Translations under genes and position numbers: made by a program | Part shown: positions 57,361 through 64,000 of the stretch, one piece after another | Layout: each line of letters starts with the position of its first letter | How positions within the stretch are numbered: the stretch's first letter is position 1 | Source of the DNA: Alphaproteobacteria bacterium | GTDB lineage: Bacteria; Pseudomonadota; Alphaproteobacteria; Micropepsales; Micropepsaceae | Assembly: GCA_947473475.1 (NCBI GenBank) | Contig: CANJBZ010000004.1 | Span: 95,409-159,408, forward strand | DNA: 64,000 nt | Direction: 5' to 3' | The notes under the pieces: generated by a model | Told to the model about the DNA's origin: nothing | Databases searched by the model: none | The model's input: only the letters and a program-made list of their open reading frames with translations

Positions 57361-58611
57361 TTACTTGCTGTAGGAAACCCGCCAGATGGCGTTGCCGACG
57401 TCATCCGACACCAGCAGGCTGCCGTCCTTGGTCTGCGCCAAGCCGACGGGGCGGCCCATGACGCCCGCCGGGGCCTTGCCGGCCGTCCAGAAACCGAGGG
57501 CGAAATTGTCGTAGCCGCCCTTGGGCCGGCCGTTTTCAAACGGCACATAGACGATCTTGTAGCCGCGGGGGTTGGACGCATTCCACGACCCGTGGTGCGC
57601 CACGAAGGCGCCGCCGCGATACTGCGCCGGGAATTGCGTGCCGGTGTAGAACATGAGGCCCAGCGGGGCCGAATGCGACCGGAACAACACATCGGGGACT
57701 TTCGCCTTGGCCACCAGATCGGGCCGCTTGCCCTTCAGCGAGGGTTCCTCGTGCTGGCCGAGATAGGCATAGGGCCAGCCATAGAAGGCGCCCTCCTGCA
57801 CCTGGGTGAGATAATCGGGAACCAGTTCGTCACCCTCGCCATCGCGTTCGTTGACGACGACGTAGAGATTGTCCGTGCCCGGATAGAAGGTGATTCCGAC
57901 CGGGTTCCGCAAACCCGTTCCGTACTGCACCAGCTTCTTGTTGACGACCTTGGACACGGCGGCGCGCCAGGGGTCGTCCATGTCGTTGATGTTGCCGTTG
58001 CTGCCGATGGCGACGAAGATTTCGCCCTTGCCGTTGACCGCAAGATTGCGCGTCCAGTGGCCGCCGAGCTTGCCGAAAGCGCCCGGCTCCGTCTCTGCCG
58101 TTTTCGCACCGGAGGCTTTCAGATCGCCGTCCTTATACGGAAAGCTGTAAATGCCCAGCGCGTCGGCGACGTAGAATTTGCCGTTCGCGAACGTCATCCC
58201 GTGCGGCCGCTGGAAGCCGTCAGCGAAGGTCTCCTTCACGTCGGCCCGCCCATCGCCATTGGTGTCGCGCAGGACGGTAATCCTGCCGTTTTGACCCTGA
58301 ACTTCCGATTCGGCCAGGAACACATCGCCATTGGGCGCCATTTGCAGCCAGCGCGCATTCGCCAGACCGTCGGCGAAGAGATTGGCTTTGAACCCTGCCG
58401 GCAATTGCAGCTTGCCGAGATTCGGGTCTTCAGCCTTGGTCGAGCGCGCCGCGGTCGCGGGCGTCGCATAAGGCGCCGGAAGATTGCTCGCCAGGAATTG
58501 GAAGTGCTGCCCGACCGTTTCCTCATTCATGTTGCCTTGCGCGATCGCCGCACCGGCCCAGGCGGCGCCGCTCAGAGCCACTGCGCCCACATATCCGTAG
58601 AATTTTTTCAT
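57361..58611 (-). CDS. PQQ-dependent sugar dehydrogenase (sorbosone-dehydrogenase-like)
   Basis: This 416-residue secreted protein has a signal peptide (ALSGAAWAGAAIAQ) and a beta-propeller similar to L-sorbosone/PQQ glucose dehydrogenases. Calcium-loop-like DTNGDGRADVKET, GLRNPVGITFYPGT and FVAHHGSWNASNP are visible. It would oxidise an aldose or related sugar in the periplasm with PQQ. No pqq genes are in the window. The ATG at 58611 has GGAG 6 bases upstream; the frame extends 16 codons further. Confidence 0.85.
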   Translation of the reverse strand: MKKFYGYVGAVALSGAAWAGAAIAQGNMNEETVGQHFQFLASNLPAPYATPATAARSTKAEDPNLGKLQLPAGFKANLFADGLANARWLQMAPNGDVFLAESEVQGQNGRITVLRDTNGDGRADVKETFADGFQRPHGMTFANGKFYVADALGIYSFPYKDGDLKASGAKTAETEPGAFGKLGGHWTRNLAVNGKGEIFVAIGSNGNINDMDDPWRAAVSKVVNKKLVQYGTGLRNPVGITFYPGTDNLYVVVNERDGEGDELVPDYLTQVQEGAFYGWPYAYLGQHEEPSLKGKRPDLVAKAKVPDVLFRSHSAPLGLMFYTGTQFPAQYRGGAFVAHHGSWNASNPRGYKIVYVPFENGRPKGGYDNFALGFWTAGKAPAGVMGRPVGLAQTKDGSLLVSDDVGNAIWRVSYSK

Positions 58612-58714
58612 CGCCATCTCCTTCGTTTCCAGCACGGGCCGCTGCGGCCCAGATCCCACCGTAACCGCCTCTTTACCACGGGCTGCTAGACAGAGGGGAG
58701 AGGAACCAGACCCG

Positions 58715-59143
58715 ATGCGCCTGCGTCACGCTCTATTGTGCCTGACCGCTGCGATACCCCTGTTCGCGGGTAGCCTCCCTGCGCTCGCGGCGGAAGGCGG
58801 TTCCGGGGCGCGCAAAGCAACCCAGTCCGAAAGCTACGTGGTCATCGAACCGATGTATGCGTCCATCATCGACGGGGTTACGCCGCGCGGGCTCCTGCTG
58901 GTGGAGCTTGGATTGGACATCCCGGATTCGACGCTTCGGGAACGTGTGGCGCAGAACCTTCCGGCGATGCGGGACGCCTATTTGCGGGCCTTGCTGAGCT
59001 ATGCGGCCACGTCGGTTCGGGTATGGCGCCAGCCCAATGTCGAGGACATCGCAAACCGGATGCAGGCCATCACCAACAAGATCGTCGGCCGCGAAGGCGC
59101 GAAGGTACTGATGTCCCAGACGGCGATCCGTATCACCCGGTAG
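58715..59143 (+). CDS. Secreted protein of unknown function (142 aa)
   Basis: A clear signal peptide (LLCLTAAIPLFAGSLPALA) is followed by a roughly 118-residue alpha/beta domain. The pattern IEPMYASII, LLLVELGLDIPDS, MRDAYLRALL and ANRMQAITNKIVG loosely resembles the FliL-type periplasmic domain, but no flagellar genes are near. I regard it as an uncharacterised periplasmic protein. It is divergent from the sugar dehydrogenase. Confidence 0.55.
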   Translation: MRLRHALLCLTAAIPLFAGSLPALAAEGGSGARKATQSESYVVIEPMYASIIDGVTPRGLLLVELGLDIPDSTLRERVAQNLPAMRDAYLRALLSYAATSVRVWRQPNVEDIANRMQAITNKIVGREGAKVLMSQTAIRITR

Positions 59144-59284
59144 ACCCGCGCCCCGCTGCCTGTCCGGGACTGAGAATTTCCTCAGATGTAGTAGGTCGCG
59201 GTCCTATGCCTGCAGTTCCGCCTACGCTAAGAAGGTTAATGGAGGGGCTGCGTCACGGGGTGTGGCGCAGCAGAGGGCATTGGA

Positions 59285-60136
59285 ATGCGCGTTGCCGCCG
59301 GGGCTCGAAACCGGAGGAACGTTTTCATCGAACGGCGAGCGGCCCGCGAGGGTGACACCCGCGCGCCGGCCGATGTGGTGTTCTTTGATTGCCGCATCCG
59401 CGATTTCGACTCGCTCGCCGACACGTTCGGCCATGATCCCGAGATGCTTGGCCGCTGGGTGCGGTGCGTGATGACTGCGCTCATCGGCCCCGTGGAAGCG
59501 GCCGGCGGCATTGTCGGAACGCTTGTTCCTGGCGGGTTTTCTGCGTTTTTCCCCGCGCCTCAGTCTATGGAAGGCGCTTGCCGGGCGGCGCTCGACCTCA
59601 TGGAGGCAACGGACAGGCTCAATCTGACGAGCGAACCTCAGGTCTCCGTCAGTTTAGGCATCGCAGCGGGTATCGGGGTCGAGGGCGATTTCGGCACGGA
59701 GGAGCGCCCCCTTTGGACTGCTATAGGACTGGGCTCGCAAATCGCCTCGGCGCTCGCTCGAAGTGCGGCTCGATATGGCGTTACGGCGCTTGCCGGCCCC
59801 GTCACAGCCGAGGCTGTCGAATCCCATTTCGCCCTGCTGCAAGTGGACTGGCTGCGCCTTTTGGATGGCAGCACGACACCGCTTTACGCGCTGCTGGCAC
59901 CGCCGCTGACGCGGGGTCATCCGAAGTTTCTCGCGTTGCGGGCCTTCCACACCCATATTCTGGATGCCTGCCAAGCGCGCGACTGGCAGCAGGCCAGGGA
60001 AAAGATTGCGATGGCGCGGGCGCTTTCGGGAGCCAACACCGTGCTGTGCGATTTGTACCTGGAGCGCATCGCCAGCTATGAGCTTTATCCGCCCCCGGAG
60101 GATTGGCCTGGCGTGATTTTTGAAGTGCAAATCTGA
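59285..60136 (+). CDS. Degenerate class III adenylate cyclase-like protein
   Basis: This 283-residue protein matches the cyclase domain (30-210) and C-terminal helical tail of CHASE2-type adenylate cyclases. The first metal Asp is present (VVFFDCRIRDF, Asp35), but the second (F-I-G-D-x-V in active enzymes) is Gly83 in LVPGGFSAFF. The usual VNxAxR signature reads SQIASALARS, so catalysis is unlikely. The tail DWQQAREKIAMARAL...YLERIASYELYPPPEDW is typical of the family. No CHASE2 or membrane segment precedes it. The start is uncertain. It ends 1 base before the epimerase start and may be co-transcribed. Confidence 0.65.
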   Translation: MRVAAGARNRRNVFIERRAAREGDTRAPADVVFFDCRIRDFDSLADTFGHDPEMLGRWVRCVMTALIGPVEAAGGIVGTLVPGGFSAFFPAPQSMEGACRAALDLMEATDRLNLTSEPQVSVSLGIAAGIGVEGDFGTEERPLWTAIGLGSQIASALARSAARYGVTALAGPVTAEAVESHFALLQVDWLRLLDGSTTPLYALLAPPLTRGHPKFLALRAFHTHILDACQARDWQQAREKIAMARALSGANTVLCDLYLERIASYELYPPPEDWPGVIFEVQI

Positions 60137-60137
60137 A

Positions 60138-61127
60138 ATGTCCCGCCGCCTTAAGGTCGATATTCAGTCCTGGCCGATCCGGGGCGCATTCCGCATTTCG
60201 CGGGGCGCTAAAACCGAAGCGTTGGTCGTGGTAGCCCAAATCACCCAGGACGGCGCATCGGGATATGGCGAATGCGTTCCCTATCCGCGCTATGGCGAGA
60301 CCGTCGAGGGTGTCGCGGCAGAGATCGAATCGCTGCGCAGCGATATCGAAAACGGTCTGACTCGGGATGACCTCCAGGCGCGGCTTCATGCCGGCGCCGC
60401 CCGCAATGCGCTCGACTGCGCGCTCATCGATCTTGAGTCAAAACAAACGGGACGGCGGGCTTATGACCTGTTGGGGCTGCCCGAACCGGGTCCGGTGCAA
60501 ACCGCCTTCACGCTCAGTCTCGACACACCGGAAGCGACGGGCGCTGCGGCGAGGGATGCTGCCGGACGCGGCTACGGCTTGCTCAAATTGAAGGTTGCCG
60601 GGGCCGGCGATCTGGCGCGAATCGAAGCGGTGCGCCGGAGCGCACCCGCCGCCCGTCTGATCGTGGACGCCAATGAAGGATGGTCCGCTGACGATCTCGC
60701 GGAATTGGGGCCGAGGCTCGCAACGCTTGGCGTTGCACTGATTGAGCAGCCTTTGCGCGCCGGCGCAGACGAAGGACTGCTGGGGTTCAACAGTCCAGTT
60801 CCGCTGTGCGCCGACGAAAGCTGCCATAGCCGGGCCGACCTTCCCGGCCTCATCGGGCGCTACAGCCACATCAATATAAAGTTGGACAAGGCCGGCGGGC
60901 TGACGGAAGCCGTCGCTCTCGCCCGGGAAGCGGTAGCGTTGGGCTTCGGACTCATGGTCGGCTGCATGGTTTCGACTTCGCTCTCCATGGCCCCCGCCAG
61001 TTTGCTCGCGGCGATGGCGGAATTCATCGACTTGGACGGACCGCTTCTGCTCGCGGGTGATCGCAGCCCGTCACTGCGCTATGACGCGGACCGGCTTTAC
61101 CCGCCCGAAGCGGCCCTTTGGGGCTGA
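60138..61127 (+). CDS. Dipeptide epimerase (enolase superfamily, L-Ala-D/L-Glu type)
   Basis: This 329-residue protein belongs to the muconate-lactonising subgroup. It has the K-x-K pair Lys150/Lys152 (LLKLKVA), metal ligands Asp177 (VDANEGW), Glu203 (IEQPL) and Asp226 (CADES), and the distal Lys near 248 (NIKLDKAGG). The best guess is epimerisation of L-Ala-D-Glu from peptidoglycan recycling, which fits the AmpG-like permease at 10.5 kb. Specificity is not certain from sequence. The start is the ATG at 60138, right after the previous stop. Confidence 0.85.
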   Translation: MSRRLKVDIQSWPIRGAFRISRGAKTEALVVVAQITQDGASGYGECVPYPRYGETVEGVAAEIESLRSDIENGLTRDDLQARLHAGAARNALDCALIDLESKQTGRRAYDLLGLPEPGPVQTAFTLSLDTPEATGAAARDAAGRGYGLLKLKVAGAGDLARIEAVRRSAPAARLIVDANEGWSADDLAELGPRLATLGVALIEQPLRAGADEGLLGFNSPVPLCADESCHSRADLPGLIGRYSHINIKLDKAGGLTEAVALAREAVALGFGLMVGCMVSTSLSMAPASLLAAMAEFIDLDGPLLLAGDRSPSLRYDADRLYPPEAALWG

Positions 61128-61312
61128 AATCGTGTTCACGAAAATGTGTGCTGGGTGCCGGCAGGATCTCCGGCGTGGCCCTAGGCAGGCCCACCCCCAT
61201 AGGCGGGTAACCATGGCCTATGCTAATGAGCGTGGCATCGGCTGAAGAAAAGGCCGGATCGCAGGGGCGAAGCGACATATTCGACGGCAATAACAAGCGA
61301 GGAGGCGAGATT

Positions 61313-61984
61313 ATGAATAAGAAAATTCTTGTGGCGGCAATGGGACTGACTCTGCTCGGTTCGGCTGCGGTTCTGGCGCAGGGCCAGCCGGCGGCTCCGC
61401 AGAAGCCGATGACGTTCTTTATCGCCAGCACGGTGCCGGGCACCGGCAATCTCGGCGGTATCGCGGGCGCGGACCGCATCTGCCAGAACCTGGCGATGGG
61501 CGCCGGCGCGGGCAATCACACGTGGCACGCATACATGTCCCAGCAGGCGCAGGGTAACGAGCCCGCCGTCAATGCGCGTGGCCGCATCGGCCAAGGCCCC
61601 TGGTACAATGCCAAGGGCGTTCTGGTGGCCAGCAATGTCGGCGATCTGCACGGCGACAATCTGCGCGACCGCAACAACATCCAGAAGACCGTCGCGCTCG
61701 ATGAGAAGGGTAACGTCGTCAAAGGCTTTGGCGACATGCCGAACGAGCACGACATGATGACCGGTTCCGATCCGGAAGGCCGCGCCTATCCGGCCGGTCT
61801 GGACACCACCTGCAACAACTGGACGTCCGACGGCGCGGATCACAAGACCATGCTCGGCCACTCCGACCGCAGCGGCGGCGGCAACACGTCGTGGAATTCA
61901 GCTCACCTTTCGCGCAGCTGCTCGAAGGCCGATCTGATCGCCACCGGCGGTGCAGGCCACTTCTACTGCTTTGCGATCAACTGA
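61313..61984 (+). CDS. Secreted DUF1554/lectin-like protein, tandem copy 1
   Basis: This 223-residue protein has a signal peptide (VAAMGLTLLGSAAVLAQG) and a single domain. It shows NLGGIAGADRICQNLA, then TWHAYMSQQAQGN, CNNWTSDG and LIATGGAGHFYCFAIN. That is the pattern of DUF1554-type, C-type-lectin-like domains. Function unknown; surface or periplasmic binding is likely. The ATG at 61313 has GGAGG nearby. The next gene is a close paralogue of the same length, and each copy has its own terminator. Confidence 0.75.
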   Translation: MNKKILVAAMGLTLLGSAAVLAQGQPAAPQKPMTFFIASTVPGTGNLGGIAGADRICQNLAMGAGAGNHTWHAYMSQQAQGNEPAVNARGRIGQGPWYNAKGVLVASNVGDLHGDNLRDRNNIQKTVALDEKGNVVKGFGDMPNEHDMMTGSDPEGRAYPAGLDTTCNNWTSDGADHKTMLGHSDRSGGGNTSWNSAHLSRSCSKADLIATGGAGHFYCFAIN

Positions 61985-62010
61985 TCGCGAGCGGTAGCTT
62001 CTGTTTAAGA

Positions 62011-62045
62011 GAAGGCCCGGTTTATGCCGGGCCTTCTGCATTTTG
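62011..62045 (+). terminator. Terminator after tandem copy 1
   Basis: Arms GAAGGCCCGG and CCGGGCCTTC form a perfect 10-bp stem with a TTTATG loop. A TGCATTTTG tail follows, 26 bases after the stop codon. Confidence 0.8.
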
Positions 62046-62182
62046 TGCCTTCAATTCCCGGTGTGGATTGTTGGGCAGGCGCAAAAGTCCATGCTATTAA
62101 GCTTGATGTGTTTGGAGGGGGGCCGCGCCGGCATAGGCGGGGGCCGCCTGTTATTTTGTGAAATCAACCAGGAGGCACGCAT

Positions 62183-62854
62183 ATGAAGGCGAAGATCATT
62201 CTTTCTGCAATCGGCATCACTCTGCTCGGCTCGGCCGCGGTTCTGGCCCAAGGCCAGCCGGCGGCTCCGCAAAAGCCGATGTCGTTCTTTGTGACCAGCA
62301 CGACCGAAGGCAGCGGCAATCTCGGCGGTATCGCGGGCGGTGACAAGATTTGTCAGGACCTCGCGGCGGCCGCGGGCGCCGGCGGCCGTACTTGGCACGC
62401 TTATCTGTCGCAGTCGCAGGCCGGCAACGAGCCCGCCGTCAACGCGCGTGGCCGTATCGGCCAGGGCCCCTGGTACAATGCCAAGGGCGTGCTGATCGCC
62501 AGCAATGTCGGCGATCTGCACGGCGACAACATGCGCGACCGCAACAACATCCAGAAGGCCAACATGCTGGATGAAAAGGGCGCCCTGATCAAAGGCGTCG
62601 GCGACATGCCGAACCAGCACGACATCCTGACGGGTTCGGACTCCGATGGCCGCGCGTTCCCGGGCGGCTTCGACGCCACCTGCAACAACTGGACGGCGAA
62701 CACCGACGCGGCCCACGCGATGCTCGGCCACGCTGACCGTCAGGGCGGCGGCAACATCTCTTGGAACTCGACGCATATGAGCGCCGGTTGCTCCAAGGAA
62801 TCGCTGATCCGCACCGGCGGCGCGGGCCACCTGTACTGCTTCGCGATCAACTAA
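62183..62854 (+). CDS. Secreted DUF1554/lectin-like protein, tandem copy 2
   Basis: This 223-residue paralogue of the preceding gene is also full length with its own signal peptide (ILSAIGITLLGSAAVLAQG) and GGAGG. Most of the sequence aligns without gaps; differences are spread over the domain (SFFVTSTTEGSGN for TFFIASTVPGTGN, AAAAGAGGRTWHAYLSQS for the earlier version). The repeated C-terminal motif is LIRTGGAGHLYCFAIN. Tandem duplication followed by divergence is the simplest explanation. Binding specificity is unknown. Confidence 0.75.
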   Translation: MKAKIILSAIGITLLGSAAVLAQGQPAAPQKPMSFFVTSTTEGSGNLGGIAGGDKICQDLAAAAGAGGRTWHAYLSQSQAGNEPAVNARGRIGQGPWYNAKGVLIASNVGDLHGDNMRDRNNIQKANMLDEKGALIKGVGDMPNQHDILTGSDSDGRAFPGGFDATCNNWTANTDAAHAMLGHADRQGGGNISWNSTHMSAGCSKESLIRTGGAGHLYCFAIN

Positions 62855-62879
62855 GCGCAAAGCGTTACATCGTTTCGGG

Positions 62880-62916
62880 GAAGGCTCGCGGCGGCCGCCG
62901 CGGGCCTTCTTCTTTT
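62880..62916 (+). terminator. Terminator after tandem copy 2
   Basis: An extended stem GAAGGCTCGCGGC with CCGCGGGCCTTC has one G-T pair and is followed by TTCTTTTG. It lies 26 bases after the stop. Confidence 0.75.
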
Positions 62917-62991
62917 GTGGGGCCATCTCGCCGCCCGGCCCTGTTCTTCCTTTGCGGACGCCGGGGCTTAGGCTAGTTTGCCCGCGCGGAT

Positions 62992-63068
62992 GCACCCGTA
63001 GCTCAGCTGGATAGAGTGCTGCCCTCCGAAGGCAGAGGTCACAGGTTCGAATCCTGTCGGGTGCGCCA
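62992..63068 (+). tRNA. tRNA-Arg (CCG)
   Basis: This 77-base tRNA starts GCACCCGTAGCTCAG and ends with an encoded CCA. The anticodon loop is CTCCGAA, giving CCG (codon CGG). All four stems pair; the acceptor is GCACCCG with CGGGTGC. The IS21-family fragment starts about 300 bases downstream. Confidence 0.95.
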
Positions 63069-63365
63069 TCTTCCAAAATCATCGTTGATTGTGTTTGGTT
63101 TTTTGAGAAAATTCCCAAACTTGGGATTGGGGTTGGGACATTGCCATGCCAATTCGTTCTCAGACGAGCGGAATAGCGGCGCTAAATTCATGCTGGCCCC
63201 AAGTGGATTCGCGCACATCGGAGGCGATGGCATGGAGCTAAGCGAGCGCGCATAGCTTCCCCTCGGGGGTAACACAGTCCCTTTCAACGCTGACTGGCGT
63301 GGCTGACCTACGGCCGGCATTGAAACGCATTTAGGGAAATCCCCTGGAGGCGGCGGCGCTGGCTT
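63069..63365. other. Spacer between tRNA-Arg and the IS21 fragment
   Basis: No supported gene is visible. It contains a small inverted repeat TCCCAAACTTGGGA near 63112-63125. The sequence is less GC-rich near the tRNA. An insertion or deletion junction of the transposon should lie in this stretch, but I cannot identify an IS terminal repeat. Confidence 0.45.
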
Positions 63366-63590
63366 TTGGTGCGCCCTCTCGACACTTCGTCTTCGCCGCT
63401 GGGCGCCATCAGCTTCGATGCCGTGAAGATGCTGCTGCTCGCCAGATTGGAGAACCGGCCCGCCCGTCTCGATCTGACATTCTACCCTTACCTGCCATCC
63501 GCCACGGTCGGGACAACCGATCCGCGCGCCTATCTCGGTCTCATAGCCGGTTCGGTCTCCATCCCAATGATGGCAGGAGCCCAGGCATGA
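63366..63590 (+). pseudogene. C-terminal remnant of IstA transposase (IS21 family)
   Basis: The last 74 codons of an IstA-like transposase are present: AISFDAVKMLLLARLENRP, then ARLDLTFYPYLPSATVGTTDPRAYLGL. The catalytic DDE domain and DNA-binding N-terminus are missing upstream, so the element is 5'-truncated here. The stop codon overlaps the istB start (ATGA), as in intact IS21 elements. Confidence 0.75.
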
Positions 63591-64000
63591 CAATTTTCTC
63601 AACAGCGACGGCCGTTGCGCCCCAGGTCCTGCTTGGCAACCATCTCAAGGCTTTGAAGCTTCCCACGTTCTTGCGCGAGTATGAGAAGGTGGCGATGGAA
63701 TGGGCACAGGATAGCGCCGATTATCCGCGCTATCTGCTGCGTCTGTGCGAACTGGAACGCATCGACCGCGACCGGCGCAACGTCGAGCGCCGTATCCGCC
63801 TGGCGCGCTTTCCACAAACCAAGAGCCTCGACACCTTCGACTTCGCCGCCCAGCCTTCGCTCAACAAAGCGTTGGTTCTGGAACTGGCGCGCTGCGAATG
63901 GATCGAGAAGCGCCATAACTGCATTGCGCTCGGGCCATCGGGCACCGGCAAAACCCACGCCGCTCTCGCATTGGGACTTGCCGCTTGCCAAAAGGGTTAC
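63587..64000 (+). mobile_element. istB: istB-like ATP-binding helper gene of IS21 family, cut by window end
   Basis: At least 138 codons of IstB are visible from the ATG at 63587 to the window end. It starts with a helical N-terminus (QVLLGNHLKALKLPTFLREYE) and reaches the Walker A motif GPSGTGKTHAALALG. IstB assists IstA in transposition and immunity. The gene continues beyond the window, so integrity of its 3' part and the right end of the element cannot be judged. Confidence 0.85.

Noticed and set aside
62051..63118. A 355-codon open frame on the minus strand over the tandem DUF1554-like gene and the tRNA-Arg
   Set aside because: Its N-terminal part ([19 protein letters not shown]) is the well-known artefact from reading a tRNA-Arg backwards, and the rest is antisense to a clear secreted protein gene.
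63016..63255. A 79-codon plus-strand frame starting inside tRNA-Arg
   Set aside because: The beginning ([13 protein letters not shown]) is translated tRNA; no RBS or family similarity.

Overview
The window is high-GC bacterial chromosome with an alphaproteobacterial gene set and gene order. Evidence for this is the rimP-nusA-ylxR-infB-rbfA-truB-rpsO-pnp operon, a RegB/RegA redox two-component pair with a SenC/SCO protein nearby, hisB beside an hslVU locus, an OlsB-type acyltransferase and a HIG1 protein. I cannot name the genus. There is no rRNA operon, no CRISPR array and no prophage. Most of the sequence is ordinary housekeeping chromosome, and the unusual material is confined to small spots.

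Layout. 1-8 kb: a nuclease lipoprotein, a PCu(A)C-like protein, a HIG1 protein, leuC, a vapBC module, priA, xerC and a DMT exporter. 8-17.5 kb: MFS transporter, OlsB-like acyltransferase, AmpG-like permease, mutS, a malic enzyme without a PTA domain, and an M28 peptidase. 18-25 kb: dnaK-dnaJ, an unrecognised protein, a second vapBC module and a GTP-type PEP carboxykinase. 25-31 kb: a ThiF/MoeB-like protein, a 574-residue helical protein of unknown function, polA, a zinc-finger protein and a small membrane protein. 31-34 kb: an 850-residue caspase/peptidoglycan-binding/SUMF1 protein. 34-44 kb: the transcription/translation operon on the minus strand. 44-50 kb: CPBP protease, trmB, metK, a peroxiredoxin-like/2OG-oxygenase fusion, an hslV-hslU deletion remnant, hisB and an amino-acid permease. 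50-57 kb: regA, regB, an ABC-2 exporter, SCO1/SenC, folD, a DUF167 protein and yggT. 57-64 kb: tRNA-Ala, a PQQ-type sugar dehydrogenase, a cyclase-like protein, a dipeptide epimerase, two tandem DUF1554-like secreted proteins, tRNA-Arg and the broken edge of an IS21-family element.

Themes. Two dispersed repeat families occur twice each. One is a 102-bp double hairpin that lies downstream of minus-strand genes both times. The other is a very long inverted repeat that separates convergent genes both times. Several proteins keep their fold but have lost catalytic or metal-binding residues: the PolA proofreading domain, the PCu(A)C copper site, the peroxiredoxin peroxidatic Cys and the class III cyclase metal site. 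The hslVU protease locus has collapsed to an in-frame fusion of the start of hslV with the end of hslU. No clearly new multi-gene system is visible. The best leads are the caspase-SUMF1 protein, the hslVU remnant, the repeat families, the pseudoknot-capable metK leader and the short leader ORF plus terminator upstream of regB.
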